From an uncultured Erysipelotrichaceae bacterium (lineage in GTDB: Bacteria; Bacillota_I; Bacilli_A; Erysipelotrichales; Erysipelotrichaceae): 64,000 bases of DNA. Shown here one piece after another: positions 16,272 through 24,222 of this stretch; positions within the stretch are counted from its first letter, which is position 1; the number at the start of each line of letters is the position of its first letter. The DNA is taken from positions 46,685 to 110,684 of the forward strand of contig CAMVGT010000002.1 of the NCBI GenBank assembly GCA_947167125.1, written 5' to 3'. The notes below the pieces were generated by a model, which did no database searches, was not told the origin of the DNA, and worked only from the letters and a program-made list of their open reading frames with translations. A program made the position numbers and the translations under genes.

Positions 16272-16540
16272 TAAAAAAACAAAGACAGACCGCGGGTCAA
16301 AACGGATGTTCGAAGGCTGCTTCATCAAGGCACTGCCTGCCCTGGATTCCGTTTCTGTCTGCCTGTTCCGGTGTATCAGCCGGTCACGGTCATTGTGGCC
16401 GCGTTCTTTTACTGTTCTCCGCAAAAGAATTGCTGTATGTGCCTTATTTATTCCAGACGCCGTCTGAGTTTTCCGCGAAGCTCATTGAGTTCTGATCTGA
16501 TTGCTGCAGGCGTCTGCCGTACCTGTTTCAGCAGGTACAT
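16272..16540 (-). ncRNA. Candidate structured leader or small RNA upstream of the TROVE-like gene
   Basis: The 450-base gap 16168-16618 has no convincing gene. A minus-strand transcript from the promoter at 16546-16573 would begin with a hairpin (GTACCTG/CAGGTAC). It would then form a long-range stem AGACAGAAACGGA (16360-16348) with TCCGTT (16306-16301) plus TCTGTCT (16289-16283), ending in a seven-T tract (16279-16273). This looks like a terminator-ended RNA or an attenuator. A 30-codon frame at the very 5' end (16540 to about 16448) has no ribosome site. A Y-RNA-like role is speculation based on the next gene. Confidence 0.35.
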
Positions 16541-16545
16541 TTTTT

Positions 16546-16573
16546 ATTGTAATCATCTGTTTTCTTCTGTCAT
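16546..16573 (-). promoter_or_regulatory. Promoter of the leader/TROVE-like gene
   Basis: -35 ATGACA (16573-16568) and -10 TACAAT (16551-16546), each 5/6 to consensus, are 16 bases apart. Confidence 0.5.
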
Positions 16574-16593
16574 TCAACCGCTGGTTGAAAATG

Positions 16594-16617
16594 AAAAGAA
16601 GCAGATCGCTCTGCTTC
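16594..16617 (-). terminator. Terminator of the MgtC-LRR transcript
   Basis: GAAGCAGA-loop-TCTGCTTC stem followed by TTTT, directly after the LRR stop codon. Confidence 0.8.
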
Positions 16618-16618
16618 C

Positions 16619-17131
16619 CTATTGTCTGTAAATCAGTTTTATATCCCTGCAGCCATCAAAGGCGGAAGGATGAATTGTCACATCTTCCGGCAGGATGATT
16701 TCCTTTAATGAAACACACCTGAGAAATGCCCAGCCCATGATGCGAAGATGTTCTGACTGAAATTCAATCCGCTTCAGATTTGCACAGTCCTGGAAACAGA
16801 ACGGTACGATATCTTTCACCCCGGAAGGAATCACCAGTTCTTCAAAAGAAGAGCGGACAAAGGAATACTGCCAGAATGTATTGAGGGATGATGGAAGCTC
16901 AATCTTCTTCAGATTCGCGCAGCCGTCATACACAAAGCCGCCGATATCGGTCAATGTGTCCGGAAGCGCTACTGATTCAATTTCCGTATGTCCTTTAAAA
17001 AGATCATCCATCAATACCGAAACCGGACAGCCGTAATAGGAAGAGGGAACCGTGACATGCGCATCATCGCCGATATATCTCTGTGCCATATATGTTTCGT
17101 TATCCGCATGTTTGAACCAGAAATCCTGCAT
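16619..17131 (-). CDS. BspA-type leucine-rich-repeat protein, cytoplasmic
   Basis: The 170-residue protein is built of about four LRR_5 units of the BspA type (for example IESVALPDTLTDIGGFVYDG, LKRIEFQSEHLRIMGWAF). There is no signal peptide, anchor or sorting motif, so it is probably cytoplasmic, unlike most BspA proteins. It follows two MgtC/SapB genes closely. Function unknown. Confidence 0.8.
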   Translation of the reverse strand: MQDFWFKHADNETYMAQRYIGDDAHVTVPSSYYGCPVSVLMDDLFKGHTEIESVALPDTLTDIGGFVYDGCANLKKIELPSSLNTFWQYSFVRSSFEELVIPSGVKDIVPFCFQDCANLKRIEFQSEHLRIMGWAFLRCVSLKEIILPEDVTIHPSAFDGCRDIKLIYRQ

Positions 17132-17169
17132 ACCGTGTTCCCCCGTTCTATTTGTAAACTGCTGTTATT

Positions 17170-17862
17170 TTACATCAGTTCAGCTGAAACAATACCGCTC
17201 ATGCGTTCAATTTCCTTAGCGGTGCTTTCCTGAACCTCTTCGCCGCCGGCAGCCTTGAGCGTCAAAACAGCGGAATAGATGGCATTGCCATCCCCTTTAT
17301 TGCCGGTCACCTTGAGATTTGTGATGACAATATTGCTGTCTTTGCAGTATCTCAGAACTTCATCAAGATCTGTTCTGTGATAATAGCTTAAAGCGACCGC
17401 AAACTCCGGTGAGATCTGAATCTTTTTGCGCAGATCATTGAAATAAGTCTCAATAAGCAGAATCATGATGGTTCCGAGAATCGCCCCTTCAAAGAAACCG
17501 GAGCCGACACATAAGCCGATCAGGCCGCTTGTCCATAAACCGGCAGCTGTTGTCAGACCTTTGACTTTCTGCTTTTTTGTGACAACGATGGTTCCGGCAC
17601 CGATGAATCCGAGACCGGTGACAACGCCTGCCGCAATCCGTGATACATCGGTCGGCAGCTTTAAACCGACATAAAGATAGATACCGGTCAAAGATGCGAT
17701 GGATGCGCCGAGCACAACCAGAATATGGGTACGGAAACCGGCAGGTTTGTTATGATAGGACCTTTCGAGTCCGATGAATGTACCGATGATGACTGCGGTG
17801 AGAAGCTTGATCAGGACTGACGCAAAGCTCAGGCCGCGGATCGGATCAAATATATGCAGCAT
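17170..17862 (-). CDS. MgtC/SapB family membrane protein (1)
   Basis: The 230-residue protein has an N-terminal block of about five membrane segments bearing the MgtC pattern (IGTFIGLERSYHNKPAGFRTH, then LGFIGAGTIVV) and a soluble ACT-like C-terminal domain (about 145-230). The family is linked to Mg2+ limitation and membrane-potential or ATP-synthase control. It sits 12 bases after a paralogue and has AGGAGG at its start. Confidence 0.85.
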   Translation of the reverse strand: MLHIFDPIRGLSFASVLIKLLTAVIIGTFIGLERSYHNKPAGFRTHILVVLGASIASLTGIYLYVGLKLPTDVSRIAAGVVTGLGFIGAGTIVVTKKQKVKGLTTAAGLWTSGLIGLCVGSGFFEGAILGTIMILLIETYFNDLRKKIQISPEFAVALSYYHRTDLDEVLRYCKDSNIVITNLKVTGNKGDGNAIYSAVLTLKAAGGEEVQESTAKEIERMSGIVSAELM

Positions 17863-17874
17863 TTTCAGTCCTCC

Positions 17875-18615
17875 TTATGAAATCAGTTCTTCGATTCCGT
17901 ACACACATTCCAGTTCCGCAATCGATGACATCATATCGGAATGGGATGGATTTTCTCTGCATAAGCGCAGATTGAATATTGCGGAAGGATACTCATCCCC
18001 TTCCGCGGCGGTCCGCTCGATTTCAATTTCCTGAATCTCCGCGTTTTTATTCCGGATCAGGCCGGTGATCTCTTCCATATCATTAATATCATTGAATTCA
18101 ACAAACAGCGTGATGTTGCGGTGTCTGCGCTTATAGCGCAGTTCCAGCGGCTGCATGATATTCAATGTGATGACAATCAGGATGCAGGAAAGAATGACGC
18201 ATTCATAGAATCCGGCACCGCAGGCAATGCCCATACAGACCGATGCGAATAATCCGGTTGCGGTGGTAAGGCCTTTGACCTGATGATGGGATGTGGAAAT
18301 GATGGAGCCGGCCGCCAGAAAACCGATGCCGCCGATCACCGCTGCAGAGAAACGGGATGCGTCAAATTTCAGTCCCACCTCTGCGACTGTGTCTGCCCAT
18401 GCGCCGTTGGTCATCATTTCATATTCATACAATGCGATCATAATCGACATGGACGCTCCGATTCCGGTTAACATGTATGTTCTGAATCCGGCTGTTTTGG
18501 ATCTTTTCGTTCTTCCATAGCCGATCAGACCGGAAGAGGCAGTTGCCAAAAGCAGACGGAAGAGAACGGACATAAAACTGAATTCCCTTAAAGACTGCAG
18601 AATTCCATTCATCAT
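17875..18615 (-). CDS. MgtC/SapB family membrane protein (2)
   Basis: The 246-residue paralogue has the same layout: membrane block with SGLIGYGRTKRSKTAGFRTY and IGFLAAGSIIS, then a C-terminal regulatory domain. The conserved glutamate of GLER in copy 1 is replaced here (GYGRTK), so the two may differ in function or act as a heteromer. It is first in the MgtC-MgtC-LRR transcript. No Mg2+ (M-box) leader was recognised in the short upstream region. Confidence 0.85.
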   Translation of the reverse strand: MMNGILQSLREFSFMSVLFRLLLATASSGLIGYGRTKRSKTAGFRTYMLTGIGASMSIMIALYEYEMMTNGAWADTVAEVGLKFDASRFSAAVIGGIGFLAAGSIISTSHHQVKGLTTATGLFASVCMGIACGAGFYECVILSCILIVITLNIMQPLELRYKRRHRNITLFVEFNDINDMEEITGLIRNKNAEIQEIEIERTAAEGDEYPSAIFNLRLCRENPSHSDMMSSIAELECVYGIEELIS

Positions 18616-18713
18616 GATTCTCCTTTTTGTCCGTGAACATTTCGGACAGTATGTTATCTCTTAACCATATTTTAGCACTGCTGAATATGGATTCCGGCAT
18701 AATAAATGTCAGC

Positions 18714-18743
18714 CACAAGAAAATCCGGGGCAATGCCCCGGAT
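18714..18743 (-). terminator. Terminator of the nucleoside ABC transporter operon
   Basis: ATCCGGGGC-ATT-GCCCCGGAT stem with TTT C TT following on the minus strand, just after the last permease gene. Confidence 0.8.
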
Positions 18744-18750
18744 CTGCCTT

Positions 18751-19782
18751 TTATCTTTCTTCACGGAAATAGGATATTCCGAGTGACTGCGGATTCTGGC
18801 TGTCCCGCCGCTTCCGCTTGGATACAAGTATCAGAATGATGATGGTTACGATATACGGAATCATGCGGTACAGATTCTGCATATGAGAAGGGTTCGGGGT
18901 TCCGACCGCCTTTGCAAGAACAGCGGAGATGGAACCGGGAATATAAAGATAGACCCAATAGCAGATACCGAAGACGAAGGATCCCCAGATTGCCGAGATC
19001 GGCTTCCAGCTGGTGAAGATAACCAGCGCGACAGCCAGCCAGCCGAGCGCTTCGATGCCTCCGCCGGTATCCCATGTGCCCTTGATATAGTCCATGACAT
19101 AATAGACACCGCCGAGTCCTTCAATCATTGCGCCGATTGTTGTCGCAAGATATTTATACTTTGTGACATTGATGCCTGCCGCATCCGCAGTTGCCGGATT
19201 TTCACCGACAGCACGGAGGTTCAGACCGCTTCTGGTCTTTTTGAGGTAGAAGCCTGCCGCCACCGCAATCAGAATTGCGATGTAAGTCAGGAAACCGTAG
19301 TTGAAGAAGATTGTGGAAATAATGCCGAGCTTCTGCGAAAGGAACGGAATCTGTGCGCGGTATGCGGATGAAGCAGCCGCGACTGAGATCTGTCCGACGC
19401 CGCCGGAAAGCTTGACCAGAGAGCCGCCGAAGAAGTTGGCAACGCCGCTGCCGAAGATTGTCAGGGTCAGACCGGTAACGTTCTGATTGGCACGCAGCGT
19501 AACAGTCATAAAGCAGTACAGCAGTCCGCCGAGTCCTGAAGCGATCAGAGCACAGACAATCGAAATAATCAGACTGATGACTGCGTTCGGGGCAGGATTT
19601 CCGTTTTCATAGAAGAATGCGCCGGCAAGCGCGCCGATTGCGCCGAGATACATGATTCCCGGAACGCCGAGGTTCAGGTTGCCGCTCTTTTCAGTCAGGA
19701 TTTCACCGACGGATCCGAGCATGATGATGGTGCCGAATGTTACAGCCGCGTTCAGCCACGCCAGCAATGAAGTCAATGACAT
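18751..19782 (-). CDS. Nucleoside ABC transporter permease (NupQ-like)
   Basis: A 343-residue inner-membrane permease of the BMP/nucleoside (BPD_transp_2) type with eight to ten hydrophobic segments and the GEILTEKSGNLNLGVPGIMY motif near the N-terminus. With the adjacent permease, double ATPase and lipoprotein it forms a complete purine-nucleoside importer as in NupNOPQ. It is one base from the upstream permease stop. Confidence 0.88.
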   Translation of the reverse strand: MSLTSLLAWLNAAVTFGTIIMLGSVGEILTEKSGNLNLGVPGIMYLGAIGALAGAFFYENGNPAPNAVISLIISIVCALIASGLGGLLYCFMTVTLRANQNVTGLTLTIFGSGVANFFGGSLVKLSGGVGQISVAAASSAYRAQIPFLSQKLGIISTIFFNYGFLTYIAILIAVAAGFYLKKTRSGLNLRAVGENPATADAAGINVTKYKYLATTIGAMIEGLGGVYYVMDYIKGTWDTGGGIEALGWLAVALVIFTSWKPISAIWGSFVFGICYWVYLYIPGSISAVLAKAVGTPNPSHMQNLYRMIPYIVTIIILILVSKRKRRDSQNPQSLGISYFREER

Positions 19783-19783
19783 A

Positions 19784-20908
19784 TCAGCTCACCTTCTCCT
19801 TTCCCTTTTTCCCGCGGAATACAAGTTTGTAGTTGATGAAGAAGTCACTTGCCAGGATAAAGAACAGGATGATACCTGTCAGAATACTGCCGGCATAGGT
19901 ATTGAAGTTGAAATCGGATGCGATCTGATTGGCGCCTCTTGAAAGGAAGGAGAGAACGCCGGTGATCAGTGTCATTGCCGGCGGGTTGAATTTGCCGAGC
20001 CATGCGACGATGATCGCTGTGAATCCCCTGCCGCCTGCGGTCAGAGAAGAAATCGTATGCGAGACACAGGAAACTTCCAGGAATCCGGCAAGTCCGCAGA
20101 TCGCAGCTGAGATTGCCATCGTCCGAAGAATCACCTTTCCGACGGAGATACCTGCATATCTTGCTGTATTTTCACTTTCACCGACAACTGTGATTTCAAA
20201 TCCCTGCTTGGAATGTTTGAGATAGAAATACATGCCGATAGTCAGCACCGCGACAATGATGACAAGCGGCGCGAACTGCTGATTGAACAGCGAAGGCATC
20301 CAGCCTGCCTGGGTATCGCCGTTGATAATGCCGACGGAATGGGACTGTTTCTTATCCCAGATATCGACAAAGAATTCAACCAGCTGCAGTGCAACATAGT
20401 TCATCATCAGGGTAAACAATGTTTCATTGGTTTTATATCTGGCTTTGAAATAAGCCGGAATCAGTCCCCAGATGGCGCCGCACACCATGGCACAGACTGC
20501 CATCAGAATTAACAGAAGCGCATTGGGGATTTTATTGCCGAGATTGATCATGAGCGCTGCGGATACAAGTCCGCCGATCAGTACCTGTCCTTCCGCACCG
20601 ACATTCCAGAAGCGCAGCTTGAAGGCAGGCGCAAGACCGATCGCAATGCACAGAAGCACCGCCATATCCTTGAGTGTCTGCCAGATTCTTCTCGATGTGC
20701 CGAATGCGCCGGAGAACATGGAGGCGTAGACAGAGATCGGATTCAGCGAAGTGATACTCATGATGAACAGTGCACATACCAGAAGACCGATCAGCACACA
20801 GACAATCCGGATCATCCATGCCCTGGAAGGTTGGATGTCCATTCTGCGGATCAGGTGGATCAGCGGTTCTTTGACATGATCATGGGGTTTTTCATACTTG
20901 TTTCTCAT
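19784..20908 (-). CDS. Nucleoside ABC transporter permease (NupP-like)
   Basis: A 374-residue permease with a charged cytoplasmic N-terminus (about 1-30) and roughly ten membrane segments; FWNVGAEGQVLIGGL is the family signature. The ATG overlaps the ATPase stop by four bases. It partners NupQ in the membrane pore. Confidence 0.88.
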   Translation of the reverse strand: MRNKYEKPHDHVKEPLIHLIRRMDIQPSRAWMIRIVCVLIGLLVCALFIMSITSLNPISVYASMFSGAFGTSRRIWQTLKDMAVLLCIAIGLAPAFKLRFWNVGAEGQVLIGGLVSAALMINLGNKIPNALLLILMAVCAMVCGAIWGLIPAYFKARYKTNETLFTLMMNYVALQLVEFFVDIWDKKQSHSVGIINGDTQAGWMPSLFNQQFAPLVIIVAVLTIGMYFYLKHSKQGFEITVVGESENTARYAGISVGKVILRTMAISAAICGLAGFLEVSCVSHTISSLTAGGRGFTAIIVAWLGKFNPPAMTLITGVLSFLSRGANQIASDFNFNTYAGSILTGIILFFILASDFFINYKLVFRGKKGKEKVS

Positions 20909-22443
20909 GATGCTTTCTCCTCACTGACCAGATTTGTCATTCTGCGTCCGACTTCCTCTTTGGTTACGGAACGGGCATCCAGGACGCCGTTTTCCTTTCC
21001 GCCGCAAAGGACAAGGATTCTGTCTGCCAAAGCAAGAAGAACGTCAAGGTCCTCACCGACATAAATGACGGCAACGCCTTTTTTCTTCTGTTCTGTCAGC
21101 AGATTGTAAATCGTATAGGATTTGTTGATATCCAGACCTCTGACCGCATAGGCAGTCATGAGAATGATCGGTTCTGCTGCGATTTCACGTCCGACCAGAA
21201 CCTTCTGAACATTTCCGCCGGAAAGCTTTCTGACCGGTGTATCAAGGCTCGGCGTCACGACATCGAGTTCCTTCTGCACTTCGTCCGCGACTTTTTCGGA
21301 AGCAGAACGGTTTACAAACGGCGATCTGCCGCGGTCATATTCCTTTAACATCATGTTTTCGGTCATGCCCATGGAAGCGACAAGGCCCATGCCGAGTCTG
21401 TCTTCCGGAACGAAGGAAAGATGAATGCCGAGGTTGCGGATATCACGGACAGAAACGCCTGTCAGCTCTCTGACATTTCCATCCGGATCATAATATGTGA
21501 TACTGCCGCCCTCTTCAATTCTCTGCAGACCGGCAATCGCTTCCAGCAGTTCCTTCTGGCCGCTGCCGGAAATACCGGCAATGCCAAGGATCTCTCCGCC
21601 ATAGACATCGAAGGAGACATTGTCCAGTGCTTTGAACTGTTCATCGTTATAGACAGTCAGATTGCGGATTTCCAGACGCTTTACCGGGTTGACAGGCATC
21701 GGTCTGTCAATATCAAGCGTCACCTTTTCGCCGACCATCGCTTCGGTCAGAATCTGTTCGGTCGCGACCGGTGTCGGGATGGTTGTGATGTACTGTCCCT
21801 TGCGCATAATCGTGACGCGGTCGGACAGTTCAAGAACTTCATTCAGCTTATGGGTGATCAGAACAATCGCCTTTCCGTCCGCTCTCATCGCTCTGAGAAT
21901 TTTGAACAGACGGGATGTTTCCTGAGGTGTAAGCACTGCAGTCGGCTCATCCAGAATCAGGATGTTGGCACCGCGGTAGAGAATCTTGACGATTTCCAGT
22001 GTCTGCTTCTGGGCGACACTCATGTCATAGACTTTCTGTTCCGGATCAATATCAAAACCATACTGTTCCGCAATCTCTCTGACCCGCTTGTTGACTTCCT
22101 TCAGATCATAGGTTCTGGAGCCTTCAATTCCGAGAATGATGTTTTCGGCCGCGGTAAAGACATCAATCAGCTTGAAATGCTGATGAATCATACCGATTCC
22201 GAGTTTGTAGGCATCGTGGGGGCTCTTGATTGTCACTTCCTTGCCGTTGACATAGAAGTAGCCCTCATCCGGATAGTAAATTCCCGCCAGCATGTTCATG
22301 AGTGTTGTCTTTCCGGATCCGTTTTCTCCGAGAACCGAAAGGATTTCACCGTAGTTGATATTCATGCTGACATGATCATTCGCGATAATGCTTCCGAACC
22401 GCTTTGACACATTTTCCATACGGACTGCCGATCTGTCATCCAT
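20905..22443 (-). CDS. Nucleoside ABC transporter double ATPase (NupO-like)
   Basis: The 512-residue protein has two ATP-binding cassettes. The first is canonical: GENGSGKTT, LILDEPTAVL. The second has the family-typical GISGSGQKE and LSGGNVQK, but its Walker B region reads ILMTAYAVRGLD, losing the acidic/Gln-Pro-Thr residues usual there. ATP hydrolysis is therefore probably asymmetric. The ATG follows AAGGAGGTG. An intercistronic hairpin separates it from the lipoprotein gene. Confidence 0.9.
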   Translation of the reverse strand: MDDRSAVRMENVSKRFGSIIANDHVSMNINYGEILSVLGENGSGKTTLMNMLAGIYYPDEGYFYVNGKEVTIKSPHDAYKLGIGMIHQHFKLIDVFTAAENIILGIEGSRTYDLKEVNKRVREIAEQYGFDIDPEQKVYDMSVAQKQTLEIVKILYRGANILILDEPTAVLTPQETSRLFKILRAMRADGKAIVLITHKLNEVLELSDRVTIMRKGQYITTIPTPVATEQILTEAMVGEKVTLDIDRPMPVNPVKRLEIRNLTVYNDEQFKALDNVSFDVYGGEILGIAGISGSGQKELLEAIAGLQRIEEGGSITYYDPDGNVRELTGVSVRDIRNLGIHLSFVPEDRLGMGLVASMGMTENMMLKEYDRGRSPFVNRSASEKVADEVQKELDVVTPSLDTPVRKLSGGNVQKVLVGREIAAEPIILMTAYAVRGLDINKSYTIYNLLTEQKKKGVAVIYVGEDLDVLLALADRILVLCGGKENGVLDARSVTKEEVGRRMTNLVSEEKAS

Positions 22444-22467
22444 AAGTACACCTCCTTAACAAACGAT

Positions 22468-22501
22468 ACAAGGGAAGCCGCGTTTCTGCGGTTTCCCTTG
22501 T
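22468..22501 (-). other. Intercistronic hairpin between lipoprotein and ATPase genes
   Basis: ACAAGGGAARCCGC/GCGGYTTCCCTTGT stem with a six-base loop and no T-run. Such hairpins commonly protect the 3' end of the abundant binding-protein mRNA and lower downstream expression. Confidence 0.65.
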
Positions 22502-22538
22502 CATAAATGAATTGTAATTCCTCAGTTCAGCGGATCAA

Positions 22539-23837
22539 TCAGCCGTTGTAGTTGGAATCAATACCGTCAATGATGATTCCGAAGTACGGAGCGCAGCGGA
22601 AGCCTTCCTTAACGTTGGATTCGAGGAACGCGCCGTTCTTTACCGGATAGATGTCAGCGTTGCCGTCGAAGTCGAGGTCAACGCCTGTCTCTTCTGTCAG
22701 TTCCTTGCCTTCAACAGTGAATGTCTTTGTGTCGAATACCTGCAGGGAACCGTCTTTGATTGCTGCTTCAACTTCAGCGACCTTTGCGTCTGTGCCAGCA
22801 GCGCAGGAATCGCCGAGTGCTGTGATGTTGACAGCACCTGTTTCATAGCCTTCAGACCAGTCTGTAGCGATGTCCATAGCTTCGCCTGCCAGGAACTTGC
22901 TGAATGCATAGTTATAATATACGGACCAGTCGTTGGAAGCAGATGTCAGAGCTGCCTTCGGAGCGACTTCGAGCATGGATACGTTGTAGCCAACAGAGTA
23001 AACCGGCTTGCCTGCTTCGTTTGCAGCCTGGATTGCTGCAGGAGCGCCTGTTGTATCCGCATGCTGGGAGATGATGATGCAGCCGTCAGCGATGAGCTTT
23101 TCAGCTGTTGTTGCTTCAGCAACCTGGTTTGCCCAGGAGCTTGTGTATTCAACGATCATATGAACGTTCGGAACGATCGCCTTGACACCGAGATAGAATG
23201 CTGTGAAGCCGGAAACTACTTCCGCATAAGGGAATGCGCCGACATAGCCGATCTTGATGTCACCGTCTGCTGTATAAGCATCCGGTGTCTTTTCAGGAGA
23301 TACTTCGCCGTTTTCGATGAGTTCAGCGAGCTTCATGCCGCCGACGATACCGGAAACATAACGGGACTGGTATGTCTGGTTGAATGCGTTCTTGAAGTTT
23401 GCAAGGCCGGAACCTGCCGCTGTGTCACCTGTCATGGAAATGAATGTGACATCCGGATGCTGGCCTGCAACCTGCTGCATATATGTCTGATGTCCGTAGG
23501 AGTTGGAAATAACAAGTGTCGCACCCTGATCAACGAGATCTTCAGCAGCGTCTGCGCATGCCTGGTTCTCTTCGATCATGTATTTCCACATGATGTCATC
23601 GGAAGAAATGCCGAGATCAGCTGCAGCCTTCTTGATTCCTTCCATATGAGCTGCTGTGTAGCCCTCGTTTTCGTCGCCTACGAGGATGATGCCGATTTTG
23701 CCGTTTGTGGTAACAGCTGTTTCTTCGCTTCCGCCGTCAGTTTTTGCGCTGTCATCGGAAGCGGGTGCGCTGCTGCCGCATGCTGCGAGTGACAGTGCTG
23801 TCAGGGCAGCCAAAGCCGTGGTAAGAATTTTTTTCAT
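22539..23837 (-). CDS. BMP-family nucleoside-binding lipoprotein
   Basis: The 432-residue product has a lipoprotein signal peptide with lipobox LAAC (Cys20). A BMP/PnrA-like periplasmic-binding fold follows (IGIILVGDENEGYTAAHMEG at the start, GYVGAFPYAEVVSG centrally). It is the substrate receptor of the nucleoside importer. The ATG at 23837 follows GGAGGG; an upstream in-frame ATG at 23891 is ignored. A 32-codon reading frame and a possible cre site lie upstream. Confidence 0.9.
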   Translation of the reverse strand: MKKILTTALAALTALSLAACGSSAPASDDSAKTDGGSEETAVTTNGKIGIILVGDENEGYTAAHMEGIKKAAADLGISSDDIMWKYMIEENQACADAAEDLVDQGATLVISNSYGHQTYMQQVAGQHPDVTFISMTGDTAAGSGLANFKNAFNQTYQSRYVSGIVGGMKLAELIENGEVSPEKTPDAYTADGDIKIGYVGAFPYAEVVSGFTAFYLGVKAIVPNVHMIVEYTSSWANQVAEATTAEKLIADGCIIISQHADTTGAPAAIQAANEAGKPVYSVGYNVSMLEVAPKAALTSASNDWSVYYNYAFSKFLAGEAMDIATDWSEGYETGAVNITALGDSCAAGTDAKVAEVEAAIKDGSLQVFDTKTFTVEGKELTEETGVDLDFDGNADIYPVKNGAFLESNVKEGFRCAPYFGIIIDGIDSNYNG

Positions 23838-23933
23838 GTTTTCCCTCCATTCTTTACCTGGTTTCATCTTTGCGCAGATCTCCTGAATCAAAAAACGGGA
23901 TCAAGCCTCATGAAAGGTAATGATTCCGCAGTT

Positions 23934-24032
23934 TTACTCTATGAAACAGGCAGATTCTGCCGCCGCATAAAAATCACATTCGTGAAAAGGCTGGATGAGA
24001 TCACTTGTTCTGGATTTAAAGAGTTCCTTCAT
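23934..24032 (-). CDS. Small leader ORF, 32 aa
   Basis: The frame starts at an ATG preceded by GGAGGAG at ideal spacing and ends in TAA, inside the 5' leader of the nucleoside lipoprotein gene, about 30 bases past a good -10. The peptide (starts MKELFKSRTSDL, ends AESACFIE) has no recognised family. It may be a regulatory uORF or a small protein; chance is possible given its length. Confidence 0.45.
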   Translation of the reverse strand: MKELFKSRTSDLIQPFHECDFYAAAESACFIE

Positions 24033-24060
24033 CGCTCCTCCTTCGCGTGTGATGGTTTTG

Positions 24061-24089
24061 ATTATAATCAAAAGGCCTGAAAAAACAAT
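24061..24089 (-). promoter_or_regulatory. Promoter of the nucleoside transporter operon
   Basis: -10 TATAAT (24066-24061), -35-like TTGTTT (24089-24084), spacing 17. It drives leader ORF and lipoprotein. Confidence 0.65.
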
Positions 24090-24112
24090 GGTCTTTTCCA
24101 ACCTTGCAATTC

Positions 24113-24126
24113 TGTAAGCGCTTTTT
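24113..24126. promoter_or_regulatory. Candidate cre (CcpA) site in the divergent promoter region
   Basis: TGTAAGCGCTTTTT closely fits the CcpA consensus TGWAARCGYTWNCW. It lies between the nucleoside transporter promoter and the GH42 gene and could repress either in glucose. Confidence 0.55.
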
Positions 24127-24195
24127 TAAACAGTTGCAGGAAAAAACTTTTTCTTTTTTTCATTCTGTATTTTCATTTTTCATTTCAGGCTTGTT

Positions 24196-24201
24196 TATAA
24201 T
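24196..24201 (+). promoter_or_regulatory. -10 box of the GH42 gene
   Basis: TATAAT lies 21 bases before the GH42 ATG; the -35 is poor (TCATTT region), in line with a regulated promoter. Confidence 0.45.
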
Positions 24202-24222
24202 GGAAAAAGAAGGAGTCCGATC

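Noticed and set aside
16448-16540. 30-codon minus-strand frame at the start of the TROVE-gene leader
   Set aside because: No ribosome site, starts at the predicted transcription start, and no family; chance is likely.
16519-16545. Plus-strand hairpin (GTACCTG/CAGGTAC) followed by a T-run, looking like a terminator
   Set aside because: No plus-strand gene or promoter leads into it. The same hairpin is better read as the 5' end of the minus-strand leader.
18616-18713. Mg2+ (M-box) riboswitch before the MgtC genes
   Set aside because: The gap is under 100 bases, far too short for an M-box; only a CCATATT/AATATGG repeat and a small hairpin were seen.
22539-23891. Longer start for the nucleoside-binding lipoprotein at 23891
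   Set aside because: The extra 18 residues would spoil the signal peptide; GGAGGG directly before 23837 fixes the start.
23838-24222. Purine riboswitch before the nucleoside transporter
   Set aside because: The leader lacks the conserved three-way-junction sequences of purine riboswitches; only promoter, small frame and cre-like site were supported.
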